The notes under the pieces are model-generated. The model searched no databases and had not been told where the DNA came from. It was given only the letters and a program-made list of their open reading frames with translations. Of a DNA stretch of 64,000 nt, positions 26,992-35,051 are shown in pieces. The first letter of the stretch is position 1. Every line of letters starts with the position of its first letter. The stretch covers positions 92,664 through 156,663 of the forward strand of contig NZ_JACXAE010000040.1 of assembly GCF_014698965.1 (NCBI RefSeq), in the 5' to 3' direction. Made by a program: the position numbers and the translations under genes. The DNA comes from Iningainema tapete BLCC-T55. GTDB lineage: Bacteria > Cyanobacteriota > Cyanobacteriia > Cyanobacteriales > Nostocaceae.

Positions 26992-27456
26992 TTACCCGTC
27001 CTTGATATCTTCAAACATTTTATAGTGGGTTTCTTCCATACCGAGAGACTTGTACGTCTGCTGAGCTGTTGTGTTCTCCCGTTCAACATATAATCTGAAT
27101 CCACAAACTTTAGGATTTGCAAGCGCGAGGGTTTGAACGTGCTGATAGAGTCGTCGATAAATACCTTGTCTGCGGCAATCTGGACGGACATAAACACTCT
27201 GAATCCACCAAAACATTCCGTTTCGCCAATCACTCCATTCAGTTGTAATCATAAGAGTACCAATAATCTCGCCATCTCGCTCCGCTACAATATAGAATCC
27301 GAGATTGGAATCTTCGAGTAGAGTTTTGACCCCTGAGGAAATGACATCGTGAATTAGCTCCTTATCTTCAGTCTCACGAGCGTCTTCACAGTTAAATTCC
27401 ACAAGAACCGCAGCATCTTTAAGTTCAGCCCTCCGAATTACAACTTCCTGGGACAT
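26992..27456 (-). CDS. GNAT-family N-acetyltransferase
   Basis: 154 residues from the ATG of MSQEVVIRRAEL, preceded by GGAGGTGAATTCA; the frame extends to 27540 but without a better site. The acetyl-CoA loop is VYVRPDCRRQGIYRRL (V-x-x-x-x-R-x-x-G) and the C-terminal GNAT strand region is FRLYVERENTTAQQTYKSLGM. The substrate is unknown. Confidence 0.85.
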   Translation of the reverse strand: MSQEVVIRRAELKDAAVLVEFNCEDARETEDKELIHDVISSGVKTLLEDSNLGFYIVAERDGEIIGTLMITTEWSDWRNGMFWWIQSVYVRPDCRRQGIYRRLYQHVQTLALANPKVCGFRLYVERENTTAQQTYKSLGMEETHYKMFEDIKDG

Positions 27457-27536
27457 TGAATTCACCTCCAAATTACCAAGTTTTGGTTGATAATTGTTAT
27501 TAGTTATTCTATATTTTGGTGATCCAGTAGCAACTT

Positions 27537-28151
27537 TCATTCCTCATTTCTAGTAATCAAACCCCCAAAGTGCTTTAATATTTTTAACACCTCATAGAGA
27601 TTATTGCGATGAGGCGATGTCTGACGACAAGCCGCTTCGCGTCTACGCGTAGCAAACAAATCCGAAACTCCGTACAGATGACCCAAAGTTTTGATAAACA
27701 AATAACTGCTGCCGTTTGCCATCATGCCATAAAGCGGTTGCTCTGGTTTTTGATGAGCTGCCATGTATGCCAGCGTTTGGGGAATTGCCAGCTCTAAATC
27801 AAACGTTGTCTTTTTCGACTCAATCAAAACAACCCAAAGCTTGTCAAGCAACACTAAGGCATCAATCCGCCCGCGCAAAATTTCATCATTGTCACCAAGT
27901 GCCTCAATCTCCACCGGATATTCTGCCCTAAATTTGTAAGGAGCTTGATAAAAACCAGCAAGCTCTAGTAACGGAGAAAGCACGACCATTTTAATTGTTT
28001 CCTCTAGAAGAATGCCATCAGAAATTTGGTAAAGGTAATTTCGTCGCACCTGATCAAGTCGTGCTTGCTCTAACTCACTTAATGACGGTAACTCATCCAT
28101 CCATTCTGTGAAAAACTGCCGATCTTCAGCTAGTGTTAGACCGAGTTTCAC
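27537..28151 (-). CDS. PD-(D/E)XK nuclease-like protein (paralogue of 18.3 kb gene)
   Basis: 204 residues with the same organisation as the gene at 18337: FFTEWMDELPSLSELEQARLD, then RIDALVLLDKLWVVLIESKK with the D...E-x-K signature. Near the C-terminus an Arg-rich insert (ATRRREAACRQTS) absent from the paralogue coincides with a palindromic dispersed repeat (27631-27653), so part of the protein derives from repeat DNA. Whether it is still active is unclear. Confidence 0.65.
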   Translation of the reverse strand: MKLGLTLAEDRQFFTEWMDELPSLSELEQARLDQVRRNYLYQISDGILLEETIKMVVLSPLLELAGFYQAPYKFRAEYPVEIEALGDNDEILRGRIDALVLLDKLWVVLIESKKTTFDLELAIPQTLAYMAAHQKPEQPLYGMMANGSSYLFIKTLGHLYGVSDLFATRRREAACRQTSPHRNNLYEVLKILKHFGGLITRNEE

Positions 28152-28198
28152 CTCAACTTGTCTAAACGTAGTGATATATAGCTGAAATTGCTAGAATC

Positions 28199-28309
28199 TT
28201 AGTCATCGCAAGTTATGTGAATAATTTTGCCATCAGCATAGCGCAGTTCCAGCTTTAATTTTCGGCATCGGTTAGCTAATCCTAAAGGTGGAGTGCGCTG
28301 TGTGAACAT
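28199..28309 (-). CDS. Very small ORF or gene remnant
   Basis: 36 codons from ATG: MFTQRTPPLGLANRCRK, then LELRYADGKIIHITCDD and TAA. It reads like the end of a conserved protein, and the frame continues upstream for about 17 codons before a stop. No ribosome site is evident. Equally likely a fragment. Confidence 0.25.
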   Translation of the reverse strand: MFTQRTPPLGLANRCRKLKLELRYADGKIIHITCDD

Positions 28310-28395
28310 ACTATTTGTCACACAGCAAGGGTTGCCTCCATCAACAGTTGACTTTCAAGACGGCGGCATCACCCTCACCCACATCGCGATCGCCG

Positions 28396-28683
28396 CTACT
28401 GTACCAAAATGTACCGATTCAAGATACTCATTACTTCGCCGGGGTTGGCAGTTGGTACTAGGGGACTCCAAGCTCCAACTTCGACATATCCAAGACTATG
28501 CAAAGTGTGAATCGTAGTTTTCACGGCTTTGGGGGAACCAATTAGCAGATGCTTGATGGGTTCTCTGTCTGGAGTTATTTGGGAAGCAGCTTGGTGGTCA
28601 GATTTAGGTGGCGTAGGGTTTTCACTGGATAGAAAATTTTGGGTCATAGCCTTGGAAACTGCTTTTTGATCATCTGTGTTCAT
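28396..28683 (-). CDS. Small conserved cyanobacterial protein
   Basis: About 95 residues from the ATG of MNTDDQKAV. The C-terminal half, PIKHLLIGSPKAVKTTIHTL followed by GYVEVGAWSPLVPT and MSILNRYI, looks well conserved and resembles small proteins common in cyanobacterial genomes; the N-terminus is low complexity. Function unknown. Confidence 0.55.
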   Translation of the reverse strand: MNTDDQKAVSKAMTQNFLSSENPTPPKSDHQAASQITPDREPIKHLLIGSPKAVKTTIHTLHSLGYVEVGAWSPLVPTANPGEVMSILNRYILVQ

Positions 28684-28794
28684 TGTGATAGGTCTCCATA
28701 TCAGGTGAGCCACCTGTGGGCAACGCTCACATTCTGGTCAGAAATCGGTCATGCTTTCATCATCCCAATTTAGCCAGACTAGGACAAGAGGTTT

Positions 28795-28811
28795 ACCGTA
28801 AATTTTACGGT
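28795..28811. promoter_or_regulatory. Palindrome with a third half-site
   Basis: ACCGTAAA-T-TTTACGGT is a perfect 8-base dyad, and a further TTTACGGTGA follows at 28817, overlapping the stop of the gene ending at 28818. A looser relative (TTTACC...GGTAAA) occurs near 29163-29186, upstream of the same gene. Could be an operator for the gene starting at 28683. Confidence 0.35.
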
Positions 28812-28817
28812 GATTGT

Positions 28818-29225
28818 TTACGGTGATTTCTTGATGCGTTCCATGATGATGTTTACTAATTCCGGATTTTTACCAGCGGCGTCGATGATGTCCCGTAAAG
28901 AGTTTGCATAAGATAAGGTTTTCTCGTGCTGCACTGGCATCTTCTCAAACTCAATACCCTCGCCCCATTTACTGCTGATAGTCTCTGGCTTCACGCTTAG
29001 AATCCGCGAAAGTAGCCGGACGCATTCAGCACGATAGCCCCTTGATTTCTCCATTTCTTCATCTGCACCGAACCAAAGACGGCAAAACTCTCTTGGCTTC
29101 ACTGGTTTAACAATTTGCTCCAGATTTCTCCTTAAAACTCTCACTATAAAAACGCCCCAATTTACCTGATAATTTATGGTAAACTGAGGGGTGAAAGTAT
29201 GTTTTAACTTATATGATAGTATCAC
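28818..29225 (-). CDS. Hypothetical plasmid protein
   Basis: Up to 135 residues; the start is unsure, since the first 25 residues look untranslated and an AAGGAG lies inside the frame near 29120. The body (PREFCRLWFGADEEMEKSRGYR...LLSRILSVKPETISSKWG...LRDIIDAAGKNPELVNIIMERI) is charged and helical. It resembles small cyanobacterial proteins that may bind DNA through the LSVKPETISSKWG helix-turn-helix-like part. Confidence 0.45.
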   Translation of the reverse strand: MILSYKLKHTFTPQFTINYQVNWGVFIVRVLRRNLEQIVKPVKPREFCRLWFGADEEMEKSRGYRAECVRLLSRILSVKPETISSKWGEGIEFEKMPVQHEKTLSYANSLRDIIDAAGKNPELVNIIMERIKKSP

Positions 29226-29345
29226 CTGAAGATTTGCCTTGGATGCCGATCTAGTCCAGGAGAAAGTAGCCTGCGCTCGTGAATGGTCAAATGTTGGCGT
29301 GGGGCAACAAGCGGTACAGCTAAAACTGGTCGATTAACTCCAGCT

Positions 29346-31094
29346 TTAAGCAATGTGGACTTCAATTAACACAGGTAGGGGATTGAGGAATTTTGCCGCT
29401 GCTTGAAGCATACATTTGTGCAAAATCTTGCTCACTGGTGCAACTTGTTGTTCGGGGCATTCTAAGATAATTTCATCGTGTACCGTGCCAATCAATTTCG
29501 CACCCGTTTTACCCAAAGTTTTGAATAGCTTGGCAATGGCGATTTTGGTAATATCAGCACTGGTTCCCTGTACAGGGTGATTTAGCAGTTCAGAAAGACG
29601 AGGTTTATTTGCCCAGCGTCGTCGCCGTCCACCAATTGTCCGAATCTCTCTAATTCCTCTGCCGTAGACAGTGCAACGAATCCTATCATGCCATTTGGCT
29701 ACGCCTGAGTAAGCTTGGAAGAAACGTTTTCTGAACCTCTGTGCTTCCTCAAGTGTCATCATGACACCGTATTCGGTTTCAGCATACAGTTGCAGCTTGG
29801 CTGCTCCCATTCCATAGATCAAGCCAAAGTTGATTGCCTTGGCTAGCCGCCGATCTTCTGCCGTAATAGATGTCAGAGATTTTCCAGTAATCAAGGCAGC
29901 GGTAAGCGCGTGCAAGTCTCGCCCTTGTTGATAGGCTTTGATCATGCGGCGATCGCCACTGAGTACGGCTGTTATTCTCAGTTCGATTTGGCTGTAATCA
30001 GCTTTGATGATTTTGTAGCCAGGGGAAGCAACAAAGCAGCTTCTTATTGCCTTCTCTCGCGGAATATTTTGCAAATTTGGGCTGCGACAGCTGAACCGAC
30101 CCGAACGGGCACCGCATTGACGATATTGGGCGTGTATTCTACCTGTTACAGGATGAACATATTCTAGTAGATTTGTTGACGTGATTTTTGACAGTTTGCG
30201 ATAGTCTAACAGCGCCCGGATGATTGGGTATTGGCTAGCTAGTGGGATTAGGGTTTTTTTGCTAGTTGAGTCAATGGGGATGCCCTTGGATTGTAGGGCA
30301 GCCAGGACTTGTTGGGGAGACTCAAGATTCACACGGTCTGTGTATTCTGGGAGTAAGGAAAGCTGAGATGAATGCCTGATTTTTAGTTCTTTTAACTGCA
30401 AAGCTGCTACTTGCTTTTTCGCTTCCAAGTCTAAACTTACGGCAAGCCACTTTTGGTGGTCTAGCTGCATTCCGTTTAGCTCCATTTGTGCCACGGTGGG
30501 CATTGCTTCAAACTCTAAAAAGGCGGTTGGCAGCAAAGAAGCGCGTTTGAGATGAGCGTAGAGAATTTTTTGCAATGGGAGCAGAATGGCAGCATCAATG
30601 GCAGCATACTCTAGTTGGTCATTCGACAGTTTCCCAGAAAAATCGCTGTGTTGTAGATCTTTATTAAGTTCTGTTTTCAAGAATTTAGAGGCTAGGGCAG
30701 CTAGGGTATGGCTCTTTTTCAAACCAGCAAAAAGGACTTGAGATGCCAGTTGAGTGTCAAAGTAAGGACCAGTGGGCTGTAGATTAGCCATTGAGAGGAA
30801 AGACCAGTCAAACTTGCCATTGTGGAAAACTTTAGTATAACCATTAGTTAGTAGTTGTTTTAGGGGTTTCAGTTTATCTACGGGAATGGCGGCTAAGTCC
30901 ACAATCATCACGGGCATTCCCTTTGCTGCTATTTGTACCAGCCGAAGTCGATGAGTTCGGGGGTCTAGTCCGGTTGTTTCTGTGTCAATTCCTATCACTT
31001 TGGCGGCAGCTAAGGACTGACATACCGACTCCAAAGTTTGGGCATCCTGTACCAGCTGGTACTGCATATCAATTGTATTTAAAGTTAAATTCAT
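29346..31094 (-). CDS. Plasmid-type DNA polymerase I (3'-5' exonuclease + polymerase A)
   Basis: 582 residues. The exonuclease carries DTETTGLDP, FHNGKFDWSF and the EYAAIDA motif of the DEDDy group. The polymerase has motif A KADYSQIELR, motif B RRLAKAINFGLIYG and motif C GTVHDEIILECP. There is no 5'-3' exonuclease domain. Shorter than chromosomal Pol I, this form is frequent on cyanobacterial plasmids and phages, and may help plasmid replication. All catalytic acids are present. Confidence 0.9.
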   Translation of the reverse strand: MNLTLNTIDMQYQLVQDAQTLESVCQSLAAAKVIGIDTETTGLDPRTHRLRLVQIAAKGMPVMIVDLAAIPVDKLKPLKQLLTNGYTKVFHNGKFDWSFLSMANLQPTGPYFDTQLASQVLFAGLKKSHTLAALASKFLKTELNKDLQHSDFSGKLSNDQLEYAAIDAAILLPLQKILYAHLKRASLLPTAFLEFEAMPTVAQMELNGMQLDHQKWLAVSLDLEAKKQVAALQLKELKIRHSSQLSLLPEYTDRVNLESPQQVLAALQSKGIPIDSTSKKTLIPLASQYPIIRALLDYRKLSKITSTNLLEYVHPVTGRIHAQYRQCGARSGRFSCRSPNLQNIPREKAIRSCFVASPGYKIIKADYSQIELRITAVLSGDRRMIKAYQQGRDLHALTAALITGKSLTSITAEDRRLAKAINFGLIYGMGAAKLQLYAETEYGVMMTLEEAQRFRKRFFQAYSGVAKWHDRIRCTVYGRGIREIRTIGGRRRRWANKPRLSELLNHPVQGTSADITKIAIAKLFKTLGKTGAKLIGTVHDEIILECPEQQVAPVSKILHKCMLQAAAKFLNPLPVLIEVHIA

Positions 31095-31296
31095 GGCGCT
31101 TTGTTAATCAGAGTTGATGGTATATTTGGTTAAATGAAAAAATTAAAAAGTCAAAAAAATTGACTTCAACAGAAGTCAACATATGTTCTAGTTTTATGAA
31201 TCAACTTCTAGTTAAAACCCCCCGCTACATTTGTTCTCGTTTGTAAAGAATTAAGGTTATTTGTCATTCGCGTTAAGTGTTGTGGTCGAGAACTGC

Positions 31297-31860
31297 TTAG
31301 AATGAGCGCGGAATTGAAAGTACCAAGTTTTTAGACTCGTCTGCACGCATTAACATCCCAACCCGCCAAGTCTTATCAGGGTTGCTTGGATCATCAGAAC
31401 TCAAATCTTGACCTTTGTTGAATGCTTCACGGTCGTAGTAATCGATTTTATAAAAATATCGAATCCCGTCCATTTCCACCACCGCTAGATCGTGTTCATC
31501 ATACGGGTCATTCTTAGGAATGAATTTGTCAAAGCTACGCACAAGTTGAATGAGTTGGACTAATTTGCCTGGTGGGAGGGCTTGAACGCCACGGGTTATG
31601 CGAGTTATGCCCAGACTGGCGTCACCTTGGCGAAAGCGGTCATTTAATTCTGCAATCGATATTTTAAGTTTGGGCTTTCGGCAACTATAAGCTGCTTCGA
31701 TTACACTGTCTGGATCAAATTCAGCAGGGACTTTGAGCAATGTCCAGTATGAAGTGCCTTCAAATGTTGCGCTTTGTTTTTCTCTTAAAAAGTCACTTAA
31801 GACTTCGATAAAATGGTCTTCACCATGCTGCTGCCACAGCTGCTCTATTGCTTGTTTCAT
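31297..31860 (-). CDS. DUF3768-like protein
   Basis: 187 residues. The segment LNDRFRQGDASLGITRITRGV...LVRSFDKFIPKNDPYDEHDLAVVE matches the DUF3768 pattern (RxTRGV, then F-x-x-F-x-x-x-NDPY-x-EHD). An N-terminal 90 residues precede it (DHFIEVLSDFLREKQ). The family is typical of plasmids and mobile elements; function unknown. Confidence 0.65.
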   Translation of the reverse strand: MKQAIEQLWQQHGEDHFIEVLSDFLREKQSATFEGTSYWTLLKVPAEFDPDSVIEAAYSCRKPKLKISIAELNDRFRQGDASLGITRITRGVQALPPGKLVQLIQLVRSFDKFIPKNDPYDEHDLAVVEMDGIRYFYKIDYYDREAFNKGQDLSSDDPSNPDKTWRVGMLMRADESKNLVLSIPRSF

Positions 31861-32123
31861 TGATTTCGATCAAATATAGGGTTACATCCAGCTACGTCCT
31901 CGCGTTCGCCTGCTGGTTAACCCTAAAGGGCGTTAGCCCTGATTTCTTTCTGATTATTGGGCTAAGGATAGAGAAGCTGTTACCTTGTGCCAAGTTATCC
32001 ATTCAAGTTGTCCATTCAAGTGCTTTTTATCAAAGCGCTTAGCAATAGAGTAAAATACAAGATATTTAGGAGATTAACGTTGTAACTCCCTTTGTTTTAA
32101 TAAGTTACGAATCTGGAGCATCT

Positions 32124-32669
32124 ATGCAGTCTAACGAACCTGATAAGAAATGGGATTTGATGATGGATCTTCGTAAGGAGATGGTTGAGCTTCAGAAGAT
32201 ACGTGCCCAGATCATCGGGTTTAAGATTTCCTTTATTAGCACTGCCGCCGGATTAGTCATCGCCAATTTTGACAAGCTTCCCAATATAATTTGGACTGTT
32301 TTAGCTCTCGCCTCAATATTCTTTGACCTTCTAATCAATAATTACAACTTTGGTATTGACCGTATTGCTTTTTATTGTCGCAATTACCTTGAGCCTAATT
32401 TGAAAAGCTCATACAAAAGTTTATAAATGATTCCATTATGGGAAGAATTTGTAGGTTATACTAAGTATAAACAAAGCCTTTCTTTCGTTGGCAACTTAGG
32501 TATTACATTTGTAGTCATGGTACTAGCAGTTATTGGATTACTGTTCCCATTTCGATGGATGATATCAACTCCTTTATTAATTTTCCTGTTAGTTCTTTTT
32601 ATTTATGATGTTAATACATTTGTTAAACCAAAAATTCTTGATAAAACGGTTATAAAAATTGTAGTATAA
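32124..32669 (+). pseudogene. Membrane protein split by an in-frame TAA
   Basis: Two frames of 100 and 80 residues lie in the same phase, separated only by TAA at 32424-32426. The first has a transmembrane hairpin (FKISFISTAAGLVIANF and IIWTVLALASIFFDLLINNY); the second adds another (LGITFVVMVLAVIGLLFPF). Joined as ...SSYKSL-stop-MIPLWEEF they read as one protein of about 181 residues. A CAA to TAA change would explain it. Readthrough or a real two-gene split are alternatives. Confidence 0.6.
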
Positions 32670-33205
32670 ATTAATTTCTATAGGTTTGTACAACCTTAGG
32701 TAGGTGCAATGCAAGAGTTGCTGTCACGCTCTGCCAAGTTCCGAATTTTCTGTTGGAATTGGAACTTTACTTTTTTCTTCTAGAAAATGAGGTTTGAAAT
32801 TACACTTTGTCAACCCCAACCGTCGAAAAAGTTACTACACCGTTGAAACCCGGAACCGTGTAAACTTTTGTATACTTCGGTAGATAACAGCTAAAAGCTA
32901 GTGTTATCAATGTTTTCAACTACTTGCACAAGGTAATAGCTTCTCTATCTTTAGCCTTTATTAGCGCTTCTACTAAAGCAAGGCAGTGTAGACAGTGCTT
33001 AATGGAGTGAGCGGATTACAAGTCCGATTTTTGGATCTGTGCCAGTACGCGAAATTTTCAGATTTATGCAGCAAAGCAGAGAATTCGGGTAACTAGTGGC
33101 AAAAAGTGCCTTTAAATCGTGGGTAGAAATGTCATTTTGACCGTTGTGTGCGTAACAATACGCTTGTACTATAAGGGAATTGCGAACAACTCTTAGGTGG
33201 TAGCC
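32670..33205. other. Intergenic region before a decaying gene patch
   Basis: No gene seen in about 535 bases. The only clear signal is the promoter-like site at 33144-33172. Confidence 0.5.
33144..33172 (+). promoter_or_regulatory. Promoter with a dyad in its spacer
   Basis: TTGTGT, 17 bases, then TACTAT. The spacer holds GCGTA-ACAA-TACGC, a perfect inverted repeat placed where a repressor would block polymerase. The downstream gene starts about 35 bases later at 33206. Confidence 0.45.
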
Positions 33206-33472
33206 ATGCCGTATAAGGTTCAGCGCTCGGATCTAGAGAAGATTGGACTAAAGCCCAACCCATTGAAGTTTGACGAATACGCTCGCCGTTGCCCAGAGAA
33301 ATTAGAGTTACGTGAGGGCTACTTGGGCAAAGGTGAGATGGATGCTAAAGAATTGCTGGCAATGTCTCTCCAGTGCTTTGGACTGGTGGAAGTTGTCAAG
33401 CTGGCACCACGGAAGATGTGGGAACAAGCATTAGATGCGGCATATGGGGCAGAGGAGGAGCGGCAACCATGA
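33206..33472 (+). CDS. Small conserved plasmid protein
   Basis: 88 residues from ATG with GGTGG upstream: MPYKVQRSDLEKIGLKPNPL...LEYLGKG-type charged region, ending AYGAEEERQP. Helical and charged, no family recognised. Its stop overlaps the start of the next frame (ATGA), so translation is coupled. Confidence 0.5.
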   Translation: MPYKVQRSDLEKIGLKPNPLKFDEYARRCPEKLELREGYLGKGEMDAKELLAMSLQCFGLVEVVKLAPRKMWEQALDAAYGAEEERQP

Positions 33473-33816
33473 CTAATCCAAACCCAGAAGAATGATCGCC
33501 TGACCAATCCGAAGAGAAAACCGCTGATGTTGCCCCAGTTAAGTCTGAGGCTGACAAAGCGCATTATGCAGCTAGGATATTCGCTCTATATCAGTTTCAG
33601 GACGTCCCTGTGTGGTTTGTGGAAGAAGCAGCGTTTAATTACACGCAGTATGGCGAATATCGCACGAAAGCAGAACGGTGGGCTGGTGAGTTGTTTGATG
33701 ATTATGCGGACAGGAGTAAGACCACTTACCGGGTAATTGGGCGGCGAATTGCTCAAGAATACGATGTAAATACCGCGTACCTCATAGCCAGGTCACTTGA
33801 GAGGAGAGAGGTCTAG
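33469..33816 (+). pseudogene. Hypothetical gene with in-frame TGA at codon 9
   Basis: The frame opens MTNPNPEE, meets TGA at 33493-33495, then continues for 106 codons: SPDQSEEKTADVAPVK...YAARIFALYQFQDVPVWFVEEA...AERWAGELFDDYADRS...AYLIARSLERREV. The start overlaps the preceding stop, which argues that codon 1 is genuine. A CGA to TGA change fits. A GTG at 33610 could still give the last 68 residues. Confidence 0.6.
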
Positions 33817-33818
33817 AT

Positions 33819-33929
33819 ATGGAATTGACCTTAAGGGAAAAGCTTGAGCTGCTGCTACAGGAAAAGCACTAACAGATCAAAAGATTAGCTGGTGAACTGA
33901 TAGCAGAGGAACGGGCTTCAAAGCGATAA
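33819..33929 (+). pseudogene. Small coiled-coil ORF with in-frame TAA
   Basis: MELTLREKLELLLQEKH, TAA at 33870-33872, then QIKRLAGELIAEERASKR and a stop. The heptad-like leucines run through the stop, so it was probably one peptide of 36 residues. It starts two bases after the preceding gene. Confidence 0.4.
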
Positions 33930-34018
33930 TGTTGAGGCATTGGTAAGCGCGATCGCCTACAGAACGCGCTTGCTAATTCTAGAGGGCTAATGCCCTGCAG
34001 GGATTGGGGCTAAAGGGG

Positions 34019-34744
34019 CTAAAACAATTTGAGTTGGACTTCTGACGGTTGGTTTGCTGCTGAGGTGCTGGGAGGTGATTTGGCAAGGTTCGGTGATACT
34101 TGGCAGCTTACAGATTGAGAAGACTTTCGTGCTGGACGTTTGCCCCAGCCTTGTTGAGCGGCATGACGCACTACGCTTCTCCTGATTGACCTGGCTAGGT
34201 CGTTGTAGTCATACTTGATTGAGTCAAAGTCAATGGGAGACGCTCCGGTGAACTCGTAAAAGTTGCTGTACCCCTCTGGTAGACGATTATGTTTAGTCAT
34301 TACCTGATTTCCAACCCACATATAGATCTGGTAGTAGCTGTAATGCAAGGGAGCCTCGTAGGTAGCGGGCATCATGTAGGTTAAAATTTCTGTTGCGGTT
34401 GCGTGTTCTCCCACTTCGTCGCGTTCATACTCGTCGAGTATAATCTCAAAGCGATCTTGGATACAGGCGGCTTTTAGCCAATCGGGGACAGTTTCTGCCC
34501 AAGGCGATCGGTGAAATACCAGTGGTCCCATCAGGTATCGCAAATGATCGGCGCGGAACTCTCCCAATTCGAGTAATAATGCTAAGAATTCCCTATTAGT
34601 TTCCATTGCCGCCAGAAGCTTCAATGCCTGTAAGGTACTGGTTTTAAGCTTGGTTTCAGTTTTAGTGCTGTTGACTTGTTCTAGTATGTCTGGTGGCAAA
34701 AGGCTAAGTTGGGCGTTATTGATTTCAACTTTTTGATGGTTCAT
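34019..34744 (-). CDS. Hypothetical plasmid protein
   Basis: 241 residues. A structured region (LRYLMGPLVFHRSPWAETV...ILDEYERDEVGEHATATEILTYMMPATYEAPLHYSYYQIYMWVGN) precedes a Ser/Lys-rich basic tail (WGKRPARKSSQSVSCQVS). Many Tyr and Trp suggest a compact fold. I do not recognise the family. It faces away from the secreted-protein cluster to its right. Confidence 0.5.
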   Translation of the reverse strand: MNHQKVEINNAQLSLLPPDILEQVNSTKTETKLKTSTLQALKLLAAMETNREFLALLLELGEFRADHLRYLMGPLVFHRSPWAETVPDWLKAACIQDRFEIILDEYERDEVGEHATATEILTYMMPATYEAPLHYSYYQIYMWVGNQVMTKHNRLPEGYSNFYEFTGASPIDFDSIKYDYNDLARSIRRSVVRHAAQQGWGKRPARKSSQSVSCQVSPNLAKSPPSTSAANQPSEVQLKLF

Positions 34745-35051
34745 AGGGAAGGCTGAATTTTTTTAAACTCAGCCGTTAGGCTGATAGCTTAACTGAAAAT
34801 TATTTCCATCGACAGAACCAATTTTTCAAGAGAGTTGGTTAATTTAGTGTGTCAATTTTGAATGATTTGTAGCTACAAATTTATGGCGATTTTATATGAA
34901 ATTTTGCCGAATCATATTAAATTCGTTTGGGGCGGAATTATTTCTCCAACACTCCCTCCGCGTCCTCAGCGTCTGGAGCGGTTTTTTAATCATTCAGATC
35001 CTACCGGATTTGATATCAAAAACAACTTTTGAAGAAAGCTTTGAATAGACA
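34745..35051. other. Divergent promoter region
   Basis: About 300 AT-rich bases between two divergent genes. Promoters for both are expected; no convincing hexamer pair or palindrome was picked out. Confidence 0.4.

Noticed and set aside
31261..31272. Further copy of the TTCGCATG operator (TTGTCATTCGCG)
   Set aside because: It differs at the end of the motif and lies downstream of the DUF3768 gene, not at a promoter.
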